Source: Clostridia bacterium (lineage in GTDB: Bacteria; Bacillota; Clostridia; UBA1381). Taken from it: a stretch of DNA of 64,000 bases. A program made the translations under genes and the position numbers. Below the pieces are notes generated by a model, which worked only from the letters and a program-made list of their open reading frames with translations, was not told where the DNA came from and made no database searches. Within the stretch, counting starts at the first letter, position 1; each line of letters opens with the position of its first letter. Positions 52,711 through 60,929 of the stretch are shown here, piece after piece. The DNA is taken from contig JAFSXU010000068.1 in assembly GCA_017443895.1 (NCBI GenBank), positions 1-64,000 of the forward strand. Reading direction: 5' to 3'.

Positions 52711-52728
52711 AAAATTCTGTGTTACAAT
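52700..52728 (+). promoter_or_regulatory. Promoter of tRNA-Leu(CAG)
   Basis: TTGCTT (52700-52705), 17 bases, TACAAT (52723-52728). The predicted 5' leader before the tRNA is about 70 bases. Confidence 0.6.
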
Positions 52729-52778
52729 AACTGTATCAGGGAGCAAATGGTTATACATTCCCTCTCGGTCAGCCTTTG

Positions 52779-52803
52779 CCGTGTAAAAATAAAAGGCATT
52801 TTT
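52779..52803 (+). terminator. Terminator-like hairpin just before tRNA-Leu(CAG)
   Basis: GCCTTT pairs with AAAGGC and ATTTTTT follows, ending two bases before the tRNA. A GGGA/TCCC hairpin precedes it in the leader. It could attenuate the tRNA transcript or be removed during 5' processing. Confidence 0.4.
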
Positions 52804-52804
52804 T

Positions 52805-52891
52805 GCGGATATGGCGGAATTGGCAGACGCGCTAGATTCAGGTTCTAGTGAGGGCAACTTCATGCAGGTTCAAGTCCTGTTATCCGCACCA
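52805..52891 (+). tRNA. tRNA-Leu (anticodon CAG)
   Basis: An 87-base class II tRNA. The acceptor is GCGGATA/TATCCGC, the anticodon stem CTAGA/TCTAG encloses TTCAGGT (anticodon CAG, reads CTG), and the variable arm is long. The T-arm is GCAGG-TTCAAGT-CCTGT and CCA is encoded. A copy of its last 26 bases lies 100 bases downstream. Confidence 0.95.
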
Positions 52892-52894
52892 AAG

Positions 52895-52926
52895 CAAAAA
52901 CCAAGCTGAAAATGCTTGGTTTTTTG
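52895..52926 (+). terminator. Terminator core after tRNA-Leu(CAG), related to the tRNA-Leu(CAA) array
   Basis: AAAAACCAAGC-tgaaaat-GCTTGGTTTTTT. It is nearly identical to the hairpin in each 102-base unit of the 20.9-21.3 kb array. Confidence 0.9.
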
Positions 52927-52965
52927 CTTGTGCGATTTGAATGTGAATAAGCAATACTTCAAAAT

Positions 52966-52991
52966 AGGTTCAAGTCCTGTTATCCGCACCA
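52966..52991 (+). repeat. Second copy of the tRNA-Leu(CAG) 3' end
   Basis: The 26 bases AGGTTCAAGTCC plus TGTTATCCGCACCA are identical to 52866-52891, CCA included. The copy follows a terminator and a 39-base spacer. It is not a tRNA: the 5' acceptor arm, D-arm and anticodon arm are absent. Confidence 0.95.
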
Positions 52992-52994
52992 TCG

Positions 52995-53031
52995 TCGGAG
53001 TGAGCTCCACATTGCTCGCTCCGATTTTTTT
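52995..53031 (+). terminator. Outer terminator after the 3'-end copy
   Basis: CGGAGTGAGC pairs with GCTCGCTCCG, then ATTTTTTT. It is unlike the inner CCAAGC terminator. Confidence 0.9.
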
Positions 53032-53369
53032 GTGCAAAAAAAATCAAAGCTCATTTGTGTCGCTACTCCTCCTCCACCGAAAAAGGTCACGGCAAGTCGC
53101 TCGGCTCACTTGTAAACGCGCTCGCTGTCGCTTTGTTGCCTACCAACCTTTTTCGGGTTGCGCCTTCGGCGCTGTTTGTACCGCAACACCTATTGTTCCA
53201 CCGTATAAGCAAAGCTTGTCTTTGCTCCGTTTTTCTTGCAGAAAAACATCCGCACGCAAGATAGCCCCTCCTTTTTCACAAAAAGCCACGCTCGCTTCGG
53301 CTATGCCTTTGTAAACGCAGGCATAACGCCTCAGCATCGCTACCGGCTTTTTGTGAGTTGCGCCTTCGG
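53032..53369. other. Non-coding stretch with palindromic words
   Basis: No credible gene. GTTGCGCCTTCGGCGCTGT occurs at about 53158-53176 and again at 53359-53377, each a GCGCC-ttc-GGCGC hairpin. Other small hairpins include AAGCAAAG...CTTTGCT and GCCTTTGTAAACGCAGGC. The composition is unlike the flanking genes, with many CGCT/GCTCG words. Confidence 0.5.
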
Positions 53370-53660
53370 CGCTGTCTGCGAAATACGCCTTACGGCGTGT
53401 GAAATATTGCCCTGCAATGTGAAATAGCCCGCTGTGAAATATTTGCTTCGCAAATGTTAAAGGCGTATTTCATTTCACAGAAAGCGTCAGCTTTATATTT
53501 CACAATTTATGCAGTAAATTATTTCACATCAACGAAGTTGATATTTCACTTATATACAACAGTGTTTTGCTACGATGCACTTTTTTGGTTAAATCCATCT
53601 TTCAGTCGATTTCATCTTAGCAAAGTGAATTATTTCACATCAACGAAGTGAGATATTCCA
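53370..53660. repeat. Array of short hairpins joined by GTGAAATA linkers
   Basis: Hairpins ACGCC/GGCGT, ATTGC/GCAAT, AGC/GCT, ATTTGC/GCAAAT, AAAGC/GCTTT, AATTTA/TAAATT and ATCAAC/GTTGAT follow each other. The linkers read TGTGAAATA on the left side and TATTTCACA on the right side, turning over near 53465. The whole array is therefore roughly palindromic around that point. It precedes the NSS transporter promoter. Confidence 0.75.
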
Positions 53661-53673
53661 TTCATTGTCATAC

Positions 53674-53702
53674 TTGATTTCCGTATAGAAAGGTGCTATA
53701 AT
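53674..53702 (+). promoter_or_regulatory. Promoter of the NSS transporter
   Basis: TTGATT (53674-53679), 17 bases, TATAAT (53697-53702). Confidence 0.75.
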
Positions 53703-53737
53703 GGTGGGCGGGAATTTATTAAGGGGGATGACATAAT

Positions 53738-55108
53738 ATGCAAAGGGAAAAATTCTCGTCAAGGCTTGGTTTCTTGCTGATTTCGGCAGGATGCTCCATA
53801 GGGCTTGGAAATGTTTACCGTTTTCCTATAACAACTGGTGGCTATGGCGGCGCAATATTTGTGCTGATGTACATAGCATTTCTTATTTTGCTCGGTATTC
53901 CAATCATGACGGCAGAGCTTGCGGTAGGGCGTGCGAGCCAAAAGAGTGTGGCAACATCATTTGATGTGCTTGAAAAGCCGGGGCAGAAATGGCATATGAT
54001 GAAATATATCGGTATTGGCGGTAACTATCTTCTGATGATGTTCTACACAGTAATATCAGGCTGGATGATTATTTATTTTATCAAATACTTAACAGGCTCA
54101 ATTATGAGAGTTCCGCCCGAGGGACTTGGCGCACTTTTCGGCGCTACGGTTTCAAATCCCGTAACAGGTGTGATTTCAACGGCAGTTGTTATCATCCTCT
54201 GTTTTGGCATATGCTCAATGGGGCTGCAAAAAGGTGTTGAGAAGATAACAAAGGTAATGATGGTACTGCTCTTGGCGCTTATGATGGGATTGGCGGTATA
54301 TTCCTGCACCCTTTCAAACGCCGCGGAGGGGTTGCGGTTTTACCTTGTACCGTCTCTTGAAAACATAAAAAGGGCAGGGGTTATGACTGTTATGTCCTCG
54401 GCAATGGGGCAGGCATTTTTCTCACTCTCAATAGGTATTGGTGCCATAGCAATATTCGGAAGCTATATAGACAAGGAAAGACGGCTCTTAGGTGAAGCAA
54501 TAACAATCATTTCATTGGACACCTTGGTTGCGCTTGTATCGGGAATAATTGTTTTCCCTGCATGCTTTACATACAACCACGGCGTTACCGCCGATGCAGG
54601 TACGGTAGGCGCAGGATTTTTATTTACTACGCTCTCGAGTATATTTAATGCAATGCCGGGCGGCAGGATTGTAGGCACACTGTTCTTCCTGTTTATGATT
54701 TTTGCGGCACTTTCAACAGTTATAGCTGTTTTTGAAAATATAATGTCGTTCTGGCTTGAGCTTACAGACCTCAAGCGTGGCAATATTGCACTTATAAACA
54801 TAGGTCTTATGATGATCCTTACTCTGCCCGCAGTCTTTGGAAACAGCATATGGTCAGCTGTTATGATAGGCGGAAAAGGTATTATGGACCTTGAGGACTT
54901 TATCATAAGCAATAATATGTTGCCTGTCGGTGCGCTTGTATATGTAACCTTCTGTTCATGGAGTAAATACGGCTGGGGCTGGGACAGGTTTATCGAAGAA
55001 ACAAACACCGGAAAAGGCTTGCGTTTTCCAAGGGCGTTGGAATTTTATTGTAAATTCATTCTTCCCGTAATAGTATTTGTACTGTTCATATCAGGATATA
55101 TAAAATAA
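53738..55108 (+). CDS. Sodium-dependent transporter of the neurotransmitter:sodium symporter family
   Basis: 456 residues with about eleven spans. The N-terminal GFLLISAGCSIGLGNVYRFP is the conserved first helix that forms the sodium and substrate sites, and YIAFLILLGIPIMTAELAVGRAS follows. Members import amino acids with sodium. The substrate is not determined. GGGGG precedes the ATG. It is monocistronic, with a strong terminator. Confidence 0.94.
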   Translation: MQREKFSSRLGFLLISAGCSIGLGNVYRFPITTGGYGGAIFVLMYIAFLILLGIPIMTAELAVGRASQKSVATSFDVLEKPGQKWHMMKYIGIGGNYLLMMFYTVISGWMIIYFIKYLTGSIMRVPPEGLGALFGATVSNPVTGVISTAVVIILCFGICSMGLQKGVEKITKVMMVLLLALMMGLAVYSCTLSNAAEGLRFYLVPSLENIKRAGVMTVMSSAMGQAFFSLSIGIGAIAIFGSYIDKERRLLGEAITIISLDTLVALVSGIIVFPACFTYNHGVTADAGTVGAGFLFTTLSSIFNAMPGGRIVGTLFFLFMIFAALSTVIAVFENIMSFWLELTDLKRGNIALINIGLMMILTLPAVFGNSIWSAVMIGGKGIMDLEDFIISNNMLPVGALVYVTFCSWSKYGWGWDRFIEETNTGKGLRFPRALEFYCKFILPVIVFVLFISGYIK

Positions 55109-55111
55109 TAT

Positions 55112-55146
55112 AAAAGGGGCAGTTCATTTGAACAGCCCCTTTTTTA
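55112..55146. terminator. Bidirectional terminator between convergent genes
   Basis: AAAAGGGGC pairs with GCCCCTTTT, with an inner GTTC/GAAC stem, between the NSS gene and the GH5 gene. Confidence 0.9.
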
Positions 55147-55163
55147 CGGAAAAACTCCGGATT

Positions 55164-56678
55164 TTAAAATTTACTGAATACAAACAATCCGCTCTGTGAT
55201 AATTCATTTTCACTTATGCCGTCGGATATATCCGCACCGCTCTTTAATGCGGCACTGCTTTCGTTTTTGTCGCAAAGCGACCAGTTTGCCCAGCTTATGT
55301 TATTTTCGTTCATAAAATCAATCCAGATTTGCGCCTCATCAAGATATACGCCGCCGTTCCCGTCTGCGGCGCTTGTTCCCCATTCGCTGACAAATACGGG
55401 AAGTTGACAATCTGATATTCGCTGTCTTAAAAAGTCCTTGTGCGTGCCTGCGTAAAAGTGGCAGGTATACATTATATTACTTTGGTTTATAGGATCTTTT
55501 TTGACCTGATGAAGGTCCTGGCTCCATGTAGGAGATCCGACAAGAATAACTCCGTCCGAATTTTCTCTGATAGCCTTTATTATTCTTTCGGCATATGGCT
55601 TGACATTCCCACTCCATGTAATATTTCCGTTAGGCTCGTTGCAAATTTCATATAGCACATTGGGATAATTTGCATACCGCTTTGAAATATCACGGAAAAA
55701 GCTTTGTGCCTCATCAACATTTTGGAGCGGATCGTTGTCCGATAGAATATGCCAGTCGATTATAACATACATATCAAGGCTGATTGCAAAATCAACTGCG
55801 TTAATCAGAGTATTTTTAACTGATTTGTTTGTAAGGTATCCTCCCTCGCCTGTATACATGGCAAGTCTGAACAGGTTTGCGCCGTAGTCGGCGGTGGATT
55901 TTATTGCGCTTTTTGTTACAAACTGCGAAAACCAGTGCAAGCCGTGGCTTGACATACCGTGCAGAACAATCGGTTTTTTGTTCTCGTTGCAAAGCTGCTT
56001 CCCGATAACGCATAATTTCCCGTTTTCGCTTACACCTCCGCTCCTTGAAATCGAAACGGGTGTATCGGTTGGTTCAGGTGCAGCATACGGCGAAAGGCTG
56101 CCGTTTTTATTTCCTGCGCGCATAATAATCGCACAAGCCTCTGCTCGGGTTAAATTATCCTTTGGCTGCAGGCGCCCCGTATCATCACCTACCACAATCC
56201 CGTTTGCTACCGCAGCCATAACACTGTCATAATACCGCCCGTCAAGCTCGTTAAAATCAGGAGCTTTGGAAATATCCTCATATTTTCCCGTTGCATGAGG
56301 CAGAAGAGCCTTCATAACTATTTTAAATGCAAGCTGGCGGTTTATAGGCTCGTCATAGCTGTCGCCTGTGGGCGGAATTTCGTCCCAGTCATAATAGCCC
56401 TTTGACAGGGCGCTTTGCATAAGCCCCGATGCCCAGTGCTTTGTGTCGCCTGATGCAGGAGCTAAATTACAAAGCCTTGAGACAATAGCTACAAACTCCG
56501 CCTTTGTGATAGCGCCGTACGGTCGGAATGTTCCGTCATCATAGCCCTGCAGATAACCCTGATCGGTCATATCCTCTACATTTTGATAAAACCAGTCCCC
56601 TCCCGATACATCTGAAAATGCAAAAACGCCAAGCGACAGGAAAGTAAATATCAGTAAAAATATAATTGCCTTTTTCAT
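55164..56678 (-). CDS. Surface-anchored GH5 endoglucanase with N-terminal SLH modules
   Basis: 504 residues. A signal peptide (KKAIIFLLIFTFLSLGVFAF) is followed by about three SLH modules at residues 22-195 (GYLQGYDDGTFRPYGAITKAE). The glycoside hydrolase family 5 barrel covers about 215-504. The acid/base Glu is in CNEPNG near residue 347 and the nucleophile in SEWGT near residue 431; the VIIDWHIL strand is also typical. It is secreted and held to the cell wall, cutting beta-1,4-glucan or a related polymer outside the cell. I chose the ATG at 56678, with GGGGTGAT upstream; the open frame extends further without support. Confidence 0.92.
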   Translation of the reverse strand: MKKAIIFLLIFTFLSLGVFAFSDVSGGDWFYQNVEDMTDQGYLQGYDDGTFRPYGAITKAEFVAIVSRLCNLAPASGDTKHWASGLMQSALSKGYYDWDEIPPTGDSYDEPINRQLAFKIVMKALLPHATGKYEDISKAPDFNELDGRYYDSVMAAVANGIVVGDDTGRLQPKDNLTRAEACAIIMRAGNKNGSLSPYAAPEPTDTPVSISRSGGVSENGKLCVIGKQLCNENKKPIVLHGMSSHGLHWFSQFVTKSAIKSTADYGANLFRLAMYTGEGGYLTNKSVKNTLINAVDFAISLDMYVIIDWHILSDNDPLQNVDEAQSFFRDISKRYANYPNVLYEICNEPNGNITWSGNVKPYAERIIKAIRENSDGVILVGSPTWSQDLHQVKKDPINQSNIMYTCHFYAGTHKDFLRQRISDCQLPVFVSEWGTSAADGNGGVYLDEAQIWIDFMNENNISWANWSLCDKNESSAALKSGADISDGISENELSQSGLFVFSKF

Positions 56679-56812
56679 TCTATCACCCCATGTATATTTT
56701 ACCACAATACACGCTGAAAATAAAGCATATATCAAAAATATACAAAATTTGGGATTGTGTTCAAAAAACACAGAAATTCTACAAAAATACCTATAATTTT
56801 TGACTTGAAGTA

Positions 56813-56840
56813 TTGACTTAAAACGCTGTTGTGCTATAAT
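56813..56840 (+). promoter_or_regulatory. Promoter of the second diguanylate cyclase gene
   Basis: TTGACT (56813-56818), 16 bases, TATAAT (56835-56840). Confidence 0.7.
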
Positions 56841-56883
56841 AAATTTGGGACAATAGGCTGACAAAATTGGGGTTGTAAAAACA

Positions 56884-58251
56884 ATGAAAGGTAAAGTACA
56901 TTTAATAAAAAAAATAAAAGAAAATGGTATCTCGTTAAGGATTACCCATATTGTGATGACGGTTGTCATAGGAATTTTAACGGTCTTTTTATTTGCGTTG
57001 ACAATATATTCGGCAGGTGTGTTTTCCGAGCTGTCAAAGGCTACTCGTGACTATATCGAAATGGAAAGAAGCGCGGTATCGCTTATGAGTGCATCCGATT
57101 ATCTCACGCAGGAGATACAGCGCTTTACCATTACTTACAACACAGAACATATTGACAATTATTTAAGGGAAGTAAACCGTGACAAACGCAGGGAAAAAGC
57201 GATAAAGTCGCTCTCAAGCCTGGCGGGAGATTCGGAAGCTCTTCATGACCTTGAAGGAGCAATGAATGAATCTGTAAGGCTTATGGACAGTGAGTATTAT
57301 GCAATGCTCCTGATACTTGAGGCGACGGGGAACAAATATCGTCCAAAAGAGCTTGCAAATATATCACTGACACCTGAGAACAAAGCATTGAGTGACGATG
57401 CCAAGATCAACCTTGCAAGGGATATGGTTCATAACAGAGACTACTACGATAAAAAAGCTATGATAAGTGAGGGTATGGACGATTGTCTTGCAGAGCTGAG
57501 CGAGATGATGGATACCGAGCAGAAGCATACATATGACATGATGAGCTCATGTGTAAACGCCATAAGGCTTTTGGGCATTATCCTGCTTGTGGTTGTATTG
57601 TTAGGCCTGAGACTTTACAAAAAGCTTGGCACAGACCCGATTATAAACAGTATTCGGTATATTAAGGACGATGAGGCATTGCCTGTGGGGGGCTCTTCCG
57701 AATATCGGTATCTGGCAGAGACTTATAACAAAATGCACGCCGCTATCAAGGAAAATTTGTCCATGCTCAACTACCACGCCTCACATGATAAGCTAACCGG
57801 CGTATATAACCGTGCGGGATATGAAATAATAAGCACAAGCCTTGATCTTAAAACAACGACCATGATTTTGTTTGATGTCGACAACTTTAAGAGCATAAAC
57901 GATAACTACGGACACATAGCAGGAGATAAGGCTCTTAAAAAGCTTGCAAAAGCACTTATTAAGGAGTTCAGAACAAAAGATTTTGTATGCCGTTTGGGCG
58001 GTGATGAGTTTGTTGTTTTTGCGGTTGAGACAGACAGAAGCATAGAAAAAACCATAGCTAAAAAGGTTGATAAAATAAACAATATGCTCTTAGATACATA
58101 TGATGATCTTCCGCCTGTGACGGTAAGCGCCGGCTGTGTTTTCGGCGATGAAGGCTCCGATGCTCAGAATATGCTAAAGCATGCCGATATTGCACTTTAC
58201 AGTGTTAAGGACAGCGGAAAGAAAGGCTGTTCATTTTACAAGTCGGAATAA
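56884..58251 (+). CDS. Membrane-bound diguanylate cyclase (GGDEF)
   Basis: 455 residues. Spans lie near 22-45 and 220-240, bracketing a helical sensor region of about 170 residues. The GGDEF domain covers about 298-455, with FDVDNFKSINDNYGHIAGD and an intact active loop CRLGGDEFVVFA, so it should make cyclic di-GMP. The sensor differs from that of the GGDEF protein at 13372. The ribosome binding site is weak (GGGG about 12 bases upstream). Confidence 0.9.
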   Translation: MKGKVHLIKKIKENGISLRITHIVMTVVIGILTVFLFALTIYSAGVFSELSKATRDYIEMERSAVSLMSASDYLTQEIQRFTITYNTEHIDNYLREVNRDKRREKAIKSLSSLAGDSEALHDLEGAMNESVRLMDSEYYAMLLILEATGNKYRPKELANISLTPENKALSDDAKINLARDMVHNRDYYDKKAMISEGMDDCLAELSEMMDTEQKHTYDMMSSCVNAIRLLGIILLVVVLLGLRLYKKLGTDPIINSIRYIKDDEALPVGGSSEYRYLAETYNKMHAAIKENLSMLNYHASHDKLTGVYNRAGYEIISTSLDLKTTTMILFDVDNFKSINDNYGHIAGDKALKKLAKALIKEFRTKDFVCRLGGDEFVVFAVETDRSIEKTIAKKVDKINNMLLDTYDDLPPVTVSAGCVFGDEGSDAQNMLKHADIALYSVKDSGKKGCSFYKSE

Positions 58252-58306
58252 TAATGCCCTCTCGGTTATATAATCGGGAGGGTTTATAAATTAAGAGGTG
58301 ATTTTT

Positions 58307-58720
58307 ATGAAAAAATTTTTAACACTTATTTTTATGTGTACGGCTATGACGCTGACAGGCTGCAGAGCGTTTAATGTGTACGACAGGGACGGAATGGTTA
58401 GGGAAAACACATACACACAAATATCACAGGACGAGGCAAAGGCAATGATGAGCAGTGACAGCGGATATGTCATAGTAGATGTGAGAACTGTTGATGAATT
58501 TTCATCGGGGCATATTCCAAACGCAATATGTATTCCAAACGAGGATATAACGACCTCTAAGCCGGAGCTTTTGCCGGATATTAACCAAGAAATTTTAGTG
58601 TATTGCAGAAGCGGAAGGCGGAGCAAGGAGGCCTCTCAAAAGCTTGCCGATATAGGATATACAAATGTGTACGAATTTGGCGGCATAATCGACTGGACAG
58701 GCGAGGTAGTAACAGAATAG
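58307..58720 (+). CDS. Rhodanese-domain lipoprotein
   Basis: 137 residues. The signal peptide ends in a lipobox TLTGC (Cys19). The rhodanese domain covers about 40-135 with the active loop CRSGRRS (Cys100). It would move sulphane sulphur or sense thiols on the outside of the membrane. AGAGGTGA lies about five bases upstream of the ATG. It starts a run of three small same-strand genes. Confidence 0.88.
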   Translation: MKKFLTLIFMCTAMTLTGCRAFNVYDRDGMVRENTYTQISQDEAKAMMSSDSGYVIVDVRTVDEFSSGHIPNAICIPNEDITTSKPELLPDINQEILVYCRSGRRSKEASQKLADIGYTNVYEFGGIIDWTGEVVTE

Positions 58721-58732
58721 GCGGAGGATACC

Positions 58733-59332
58733 ATGGAGGAGAGAATTCAAAAGCAACTGGAATTTTCATTGGAAATAGACAAGGAAAAGAATGTTTTTCG
58801 TCAAACTCATTTGTCCGGTCACGGCAGGCGTGAAAATGATGCGGAGCACTCGTGGCATATGGCGATTATGGCCTATGTGCTTCGTGAATACTCAAATCAG
58901 AGCGTGGATATAGCAAAGGTTATGCTTATGTGCCTTATTCATGATATTGTTGAGATTGAGGCAGGCGATACATATGCATATGACGAGGAGAAATTAAAAA
59001 CGCAGAAGGAACGGGAGAATATGGCAAAGGAAAATATATTTTCTCTCCTGCCCGAGGACCAAAAATGTGAGCTTATAGCCTTATTTGATGAATTTGAGGA
59101 ATATAAAACTCCTGAGGCAAAGTTTGCTCATGCGATGGATAATTTGCAGCCACTGATTTTAAATAACAGTAACAACGGCGGTGACTGGAAGGAGCATGGC
59201 GTAGGTGCAAAACAGGTGTATGGCAGACAGATTACAACAAAGCTCGGCTCGCAATATCTGTATGAAATAACAGACGGCATATTAAAGGATAACATAATGA
59301 GAGGAAATCTCAGCAACGATTTGGCAGAATGA
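58733..59332 (+). CDS. HD-domain phosphohydrolase (YfbR/5'-deoxynucleotidase-like)
   Basis: 199 residues. The HD motif residues are visible: AEHSWH (His39), LIHD (His70-Asp71) and the later D in AHAMDNLQP. This is the arrangement of HD hydrolases that remove phosphate from deoxynucleoside monophosphates. It is cytosolic. GGAGG precedes the ATG, 12 bases after the rhodanese gene. Confidence 0.88.
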   Translation: MEERIQKQLEFSLEIDKEKNVFRQTHLSGHGRRENDAEHSWHMAIMAYVLREYSNQSVDIAKVMLMCLIHDIVEIEAGDTYAYDEEKLKTQKERENMAKENIFSLLPEDQKCELIALFDEFEEYKTPEAKFAHAMDNLQPLILNNSNNGGDWKEHGVGAKQVYGRQITTKLGSQYLYEITDGILKDNIMRGNLSNDLAE

Positions 59333-59348
59333 ATTAGGAGTGATATAA

Positions 59349-59723
59349 ATGACAAAAGAAGAACTTAGTAAATATATTTTTGACACATACGGCGTAAGCG
59401 GAGATAATCCATGGCCCAAGTATCCCGATAATGTTGTATTCAGGCATACAAACAACAAAAAGTGGTTTGGGCTTTTGATGAGCGTTTTGGAGTCAAGACT
59501 CGGCGAGGACGGCGAGAGGATGCTTGATATTCTGAATGTAAAATGCGATCCGCTCATCATCGGCTCCATAACAAAGGAAAAGGGGATATACCCATCATAC
59601 CATATGAATAAGGCGCATTGGATATCCATTTCAATAGGCGATGCCGACGAGGAACAGACAAAGGCGTTGCTTGATGTAAGCTATGAACTGACAAAGCCAA
59701 AAATTAAACGGAAAAAAGATTAA
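59349..59723 (+). CDS. MmcQ/YjbR family protein
   Basis: 124 residues with the CyaY-like fold signatures DNPWPKYPDNVVFRH, KKWFGLLM and HWISISIG. The family is often called DNA-binding, but its role is unsettled. AGGAGTGAT lies 8 bases before the ATG, which is 16 bases after the HD gene. Confidence 0.88.
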   Translation: MTKEELSKYIFDTYGVSGDNPWPKYPDNVVFRHTNNKKWFGLLMSVLESRLGEDGERMLDILNVKCDPLIIGSITKEKGIYPSYHMNKAHWISISIGDADEEQTKALLDVSYELTKPKIKRKKD

Positions 59724-59816
59724 AGATTATAACCCCCAATCTTGTGGGAAAAAAAGAAAATCTTTTTATTATTCCGTCATTACTGCAAAACAGTAATTTT
59801 CTAAATAATAATTAAA

Positions 59817-59851
59817 TACGGAGCTGTATGATGTGTCAGCTCCGTATTTTT
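59817..59851. terminator. Bidirectional terminator between convergent genes
   Basis: TACGGAGCTG pairs with CAGCTCCGTA, then TTTTTT. A TTACTG/CAGTAA hairpin lies just before it. Confidence 0.9.
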
Positions 59852-59859
59852 TATTCAAT

Positions 59860-60735
59860 TTAGCCTCTTGGGTGAGATTCAACATCTTCAACCAAGCTTT
59901 TTAAAACATCTGTTGCATCAAATGCGTCGGTTGTTATTGAAACGCTGTGACTAAACACAGTTCCTGCGTCATCACATGCCCAGATTGCATAAAGGGTATT
60001 CTCATACTTATAAATCTCAACAAGTGAGTCGCCAAAAGTATATTCCTCCTGCTTTTGACCGCCTGATATTCCCGAAATATCCGCATCTGCAGGCGCTGTT
60101 CTTATAACCAGCTCCGCGCCTTCGCCAACCTCCCAGCGACCTGTAAGCTCTGTCATATTTTCAGCCTCCAAATACCTGTAGGCATCTATAACCACAGGAT
60201 CTGACGGATTTGAAACGGCATATTTTACATTTGCGTCGCTTTCGTTAATTGCCGAATTTAATTCATCAAGAGTTTTAAACTCCTGCCATGGGTTTGCAAT
60301 AGTTGTCATATCCTTTGATACATTTACCGTCTTTGTATCTTGATCCCAGGAAACCGTGCTGTTCATGCCCTCGGCAATAGCCCTTACAGGCACAAGAGTC
60401 CTGTCGTTTACAAGCTTTGCGGGAACATCGAGCTTAACCTCTGTATCATTGACAAACATCTTGTCCGAGTCAATTTGTAGCACTATGCTTGTCTCGCTCA
60501 CAGGGTCGTATGAGGTTACGGTTTTTGTGTCCTGATCCCAGCCGACCGTTGCGCCAAGCGCCTCAAAAATTGCGCGCATAGGCACAAGTGTGCGGTCATT
60601 GTCAATAACGGGCGCCTGATCTGAAAATTGGACCTCGTTATCATTTACAATAACCTTTATATCGCCCTGTGCAAGAGCACTCAAAGCTGATACTGTAACT
60701 GCGGCACAAACTACCGCTCCGATAAGTTTTTTCAC
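59860..60735 (-). CDS. Secreted protein with tandem copper-amine-oxidase N-terminal domains
   Basis: 291 residues. A signal peptide is cut near residue 22. Two stalk-type repeats follow at about 25-90 and 95-145 (PVIDNDRTLVPMRAIFEALGATVGWDQDTKTV and LVNDRTLVPVRAIAEGMNSTVSWDQDTKTV). This domain is common in Clostridia surface proteins and carries no enzyme site. The last 145 residues form an unrecognised domain. GGAGGG precedes the ATG. Confidence 0.9.
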   Translation of the reverse strand: MKKLIGAVVCAAVTVSALSALAQGDIKVIVNDNEVQFSDQAPVIDNDRTLVPMRAIFEALGATVGWDQDTKTVTSYDPVSETSIVLQIDSDKMFVNDTEVKLDVPAKLVNDRTLVPVRAIAEGMNSTVSWDQDTKTVNVSKDMTTIANPWQEFKTLDELNSAINESDANVKYAVSNPSDPVVIDAYRYLEAENMTELTGRWEVGEGAELVIRTAPADADISGISGGQKQEEYTFGDSLVEIYKYENTLYAIWACDDAGTVFSHSVSITTDAFDATDVLKSLVEDVESHPRG

Positions 60736-60830
60736 ATTAAATCCCTCCGTTTTTTGTATACTTACCGTATTTATTATAAGACATTGTAATCATTTTGTAA
60801 AGTCAAAAAATGTCACATATTCAAAAACGC

Positions 60831-60878
60831 TTGACAAAAGGGGCAAGTAGTGATAACTTATATATTAGTTAAAACTAA
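60831..60878 (+). promoter_or_regulatory. Promoter region and operator-like palindrome of the methyltransferase pair
   Basis: TTGACA (60831-60836) with a weak TAACTT (60854-60859) 17 bases on. TTAGTT-aa-AACTAA (60865-60878) is a palindrome just after the -10, where a TetR- or MarR-type repressor would block transcription. No such repressor gene adjoins it. Confidence 0.5.
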
Positions 60879-60929
60879 CTAACTTTAAAAGCTTGTAGAT
60901 ATGACATTATAAAAGGTGCGGTGTGGATT

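Noticed and set aside
52966-52991. A second tRNA-Leu gene
   Set aside because: Only the T-arm and 3' acceptor strand are present; the other arms are missing.
52916-53427. Several overlapping frames after tRNA-Leu(CAG)
   Set aside because: They span terminators and palindromes, have odd composition and no start signals.
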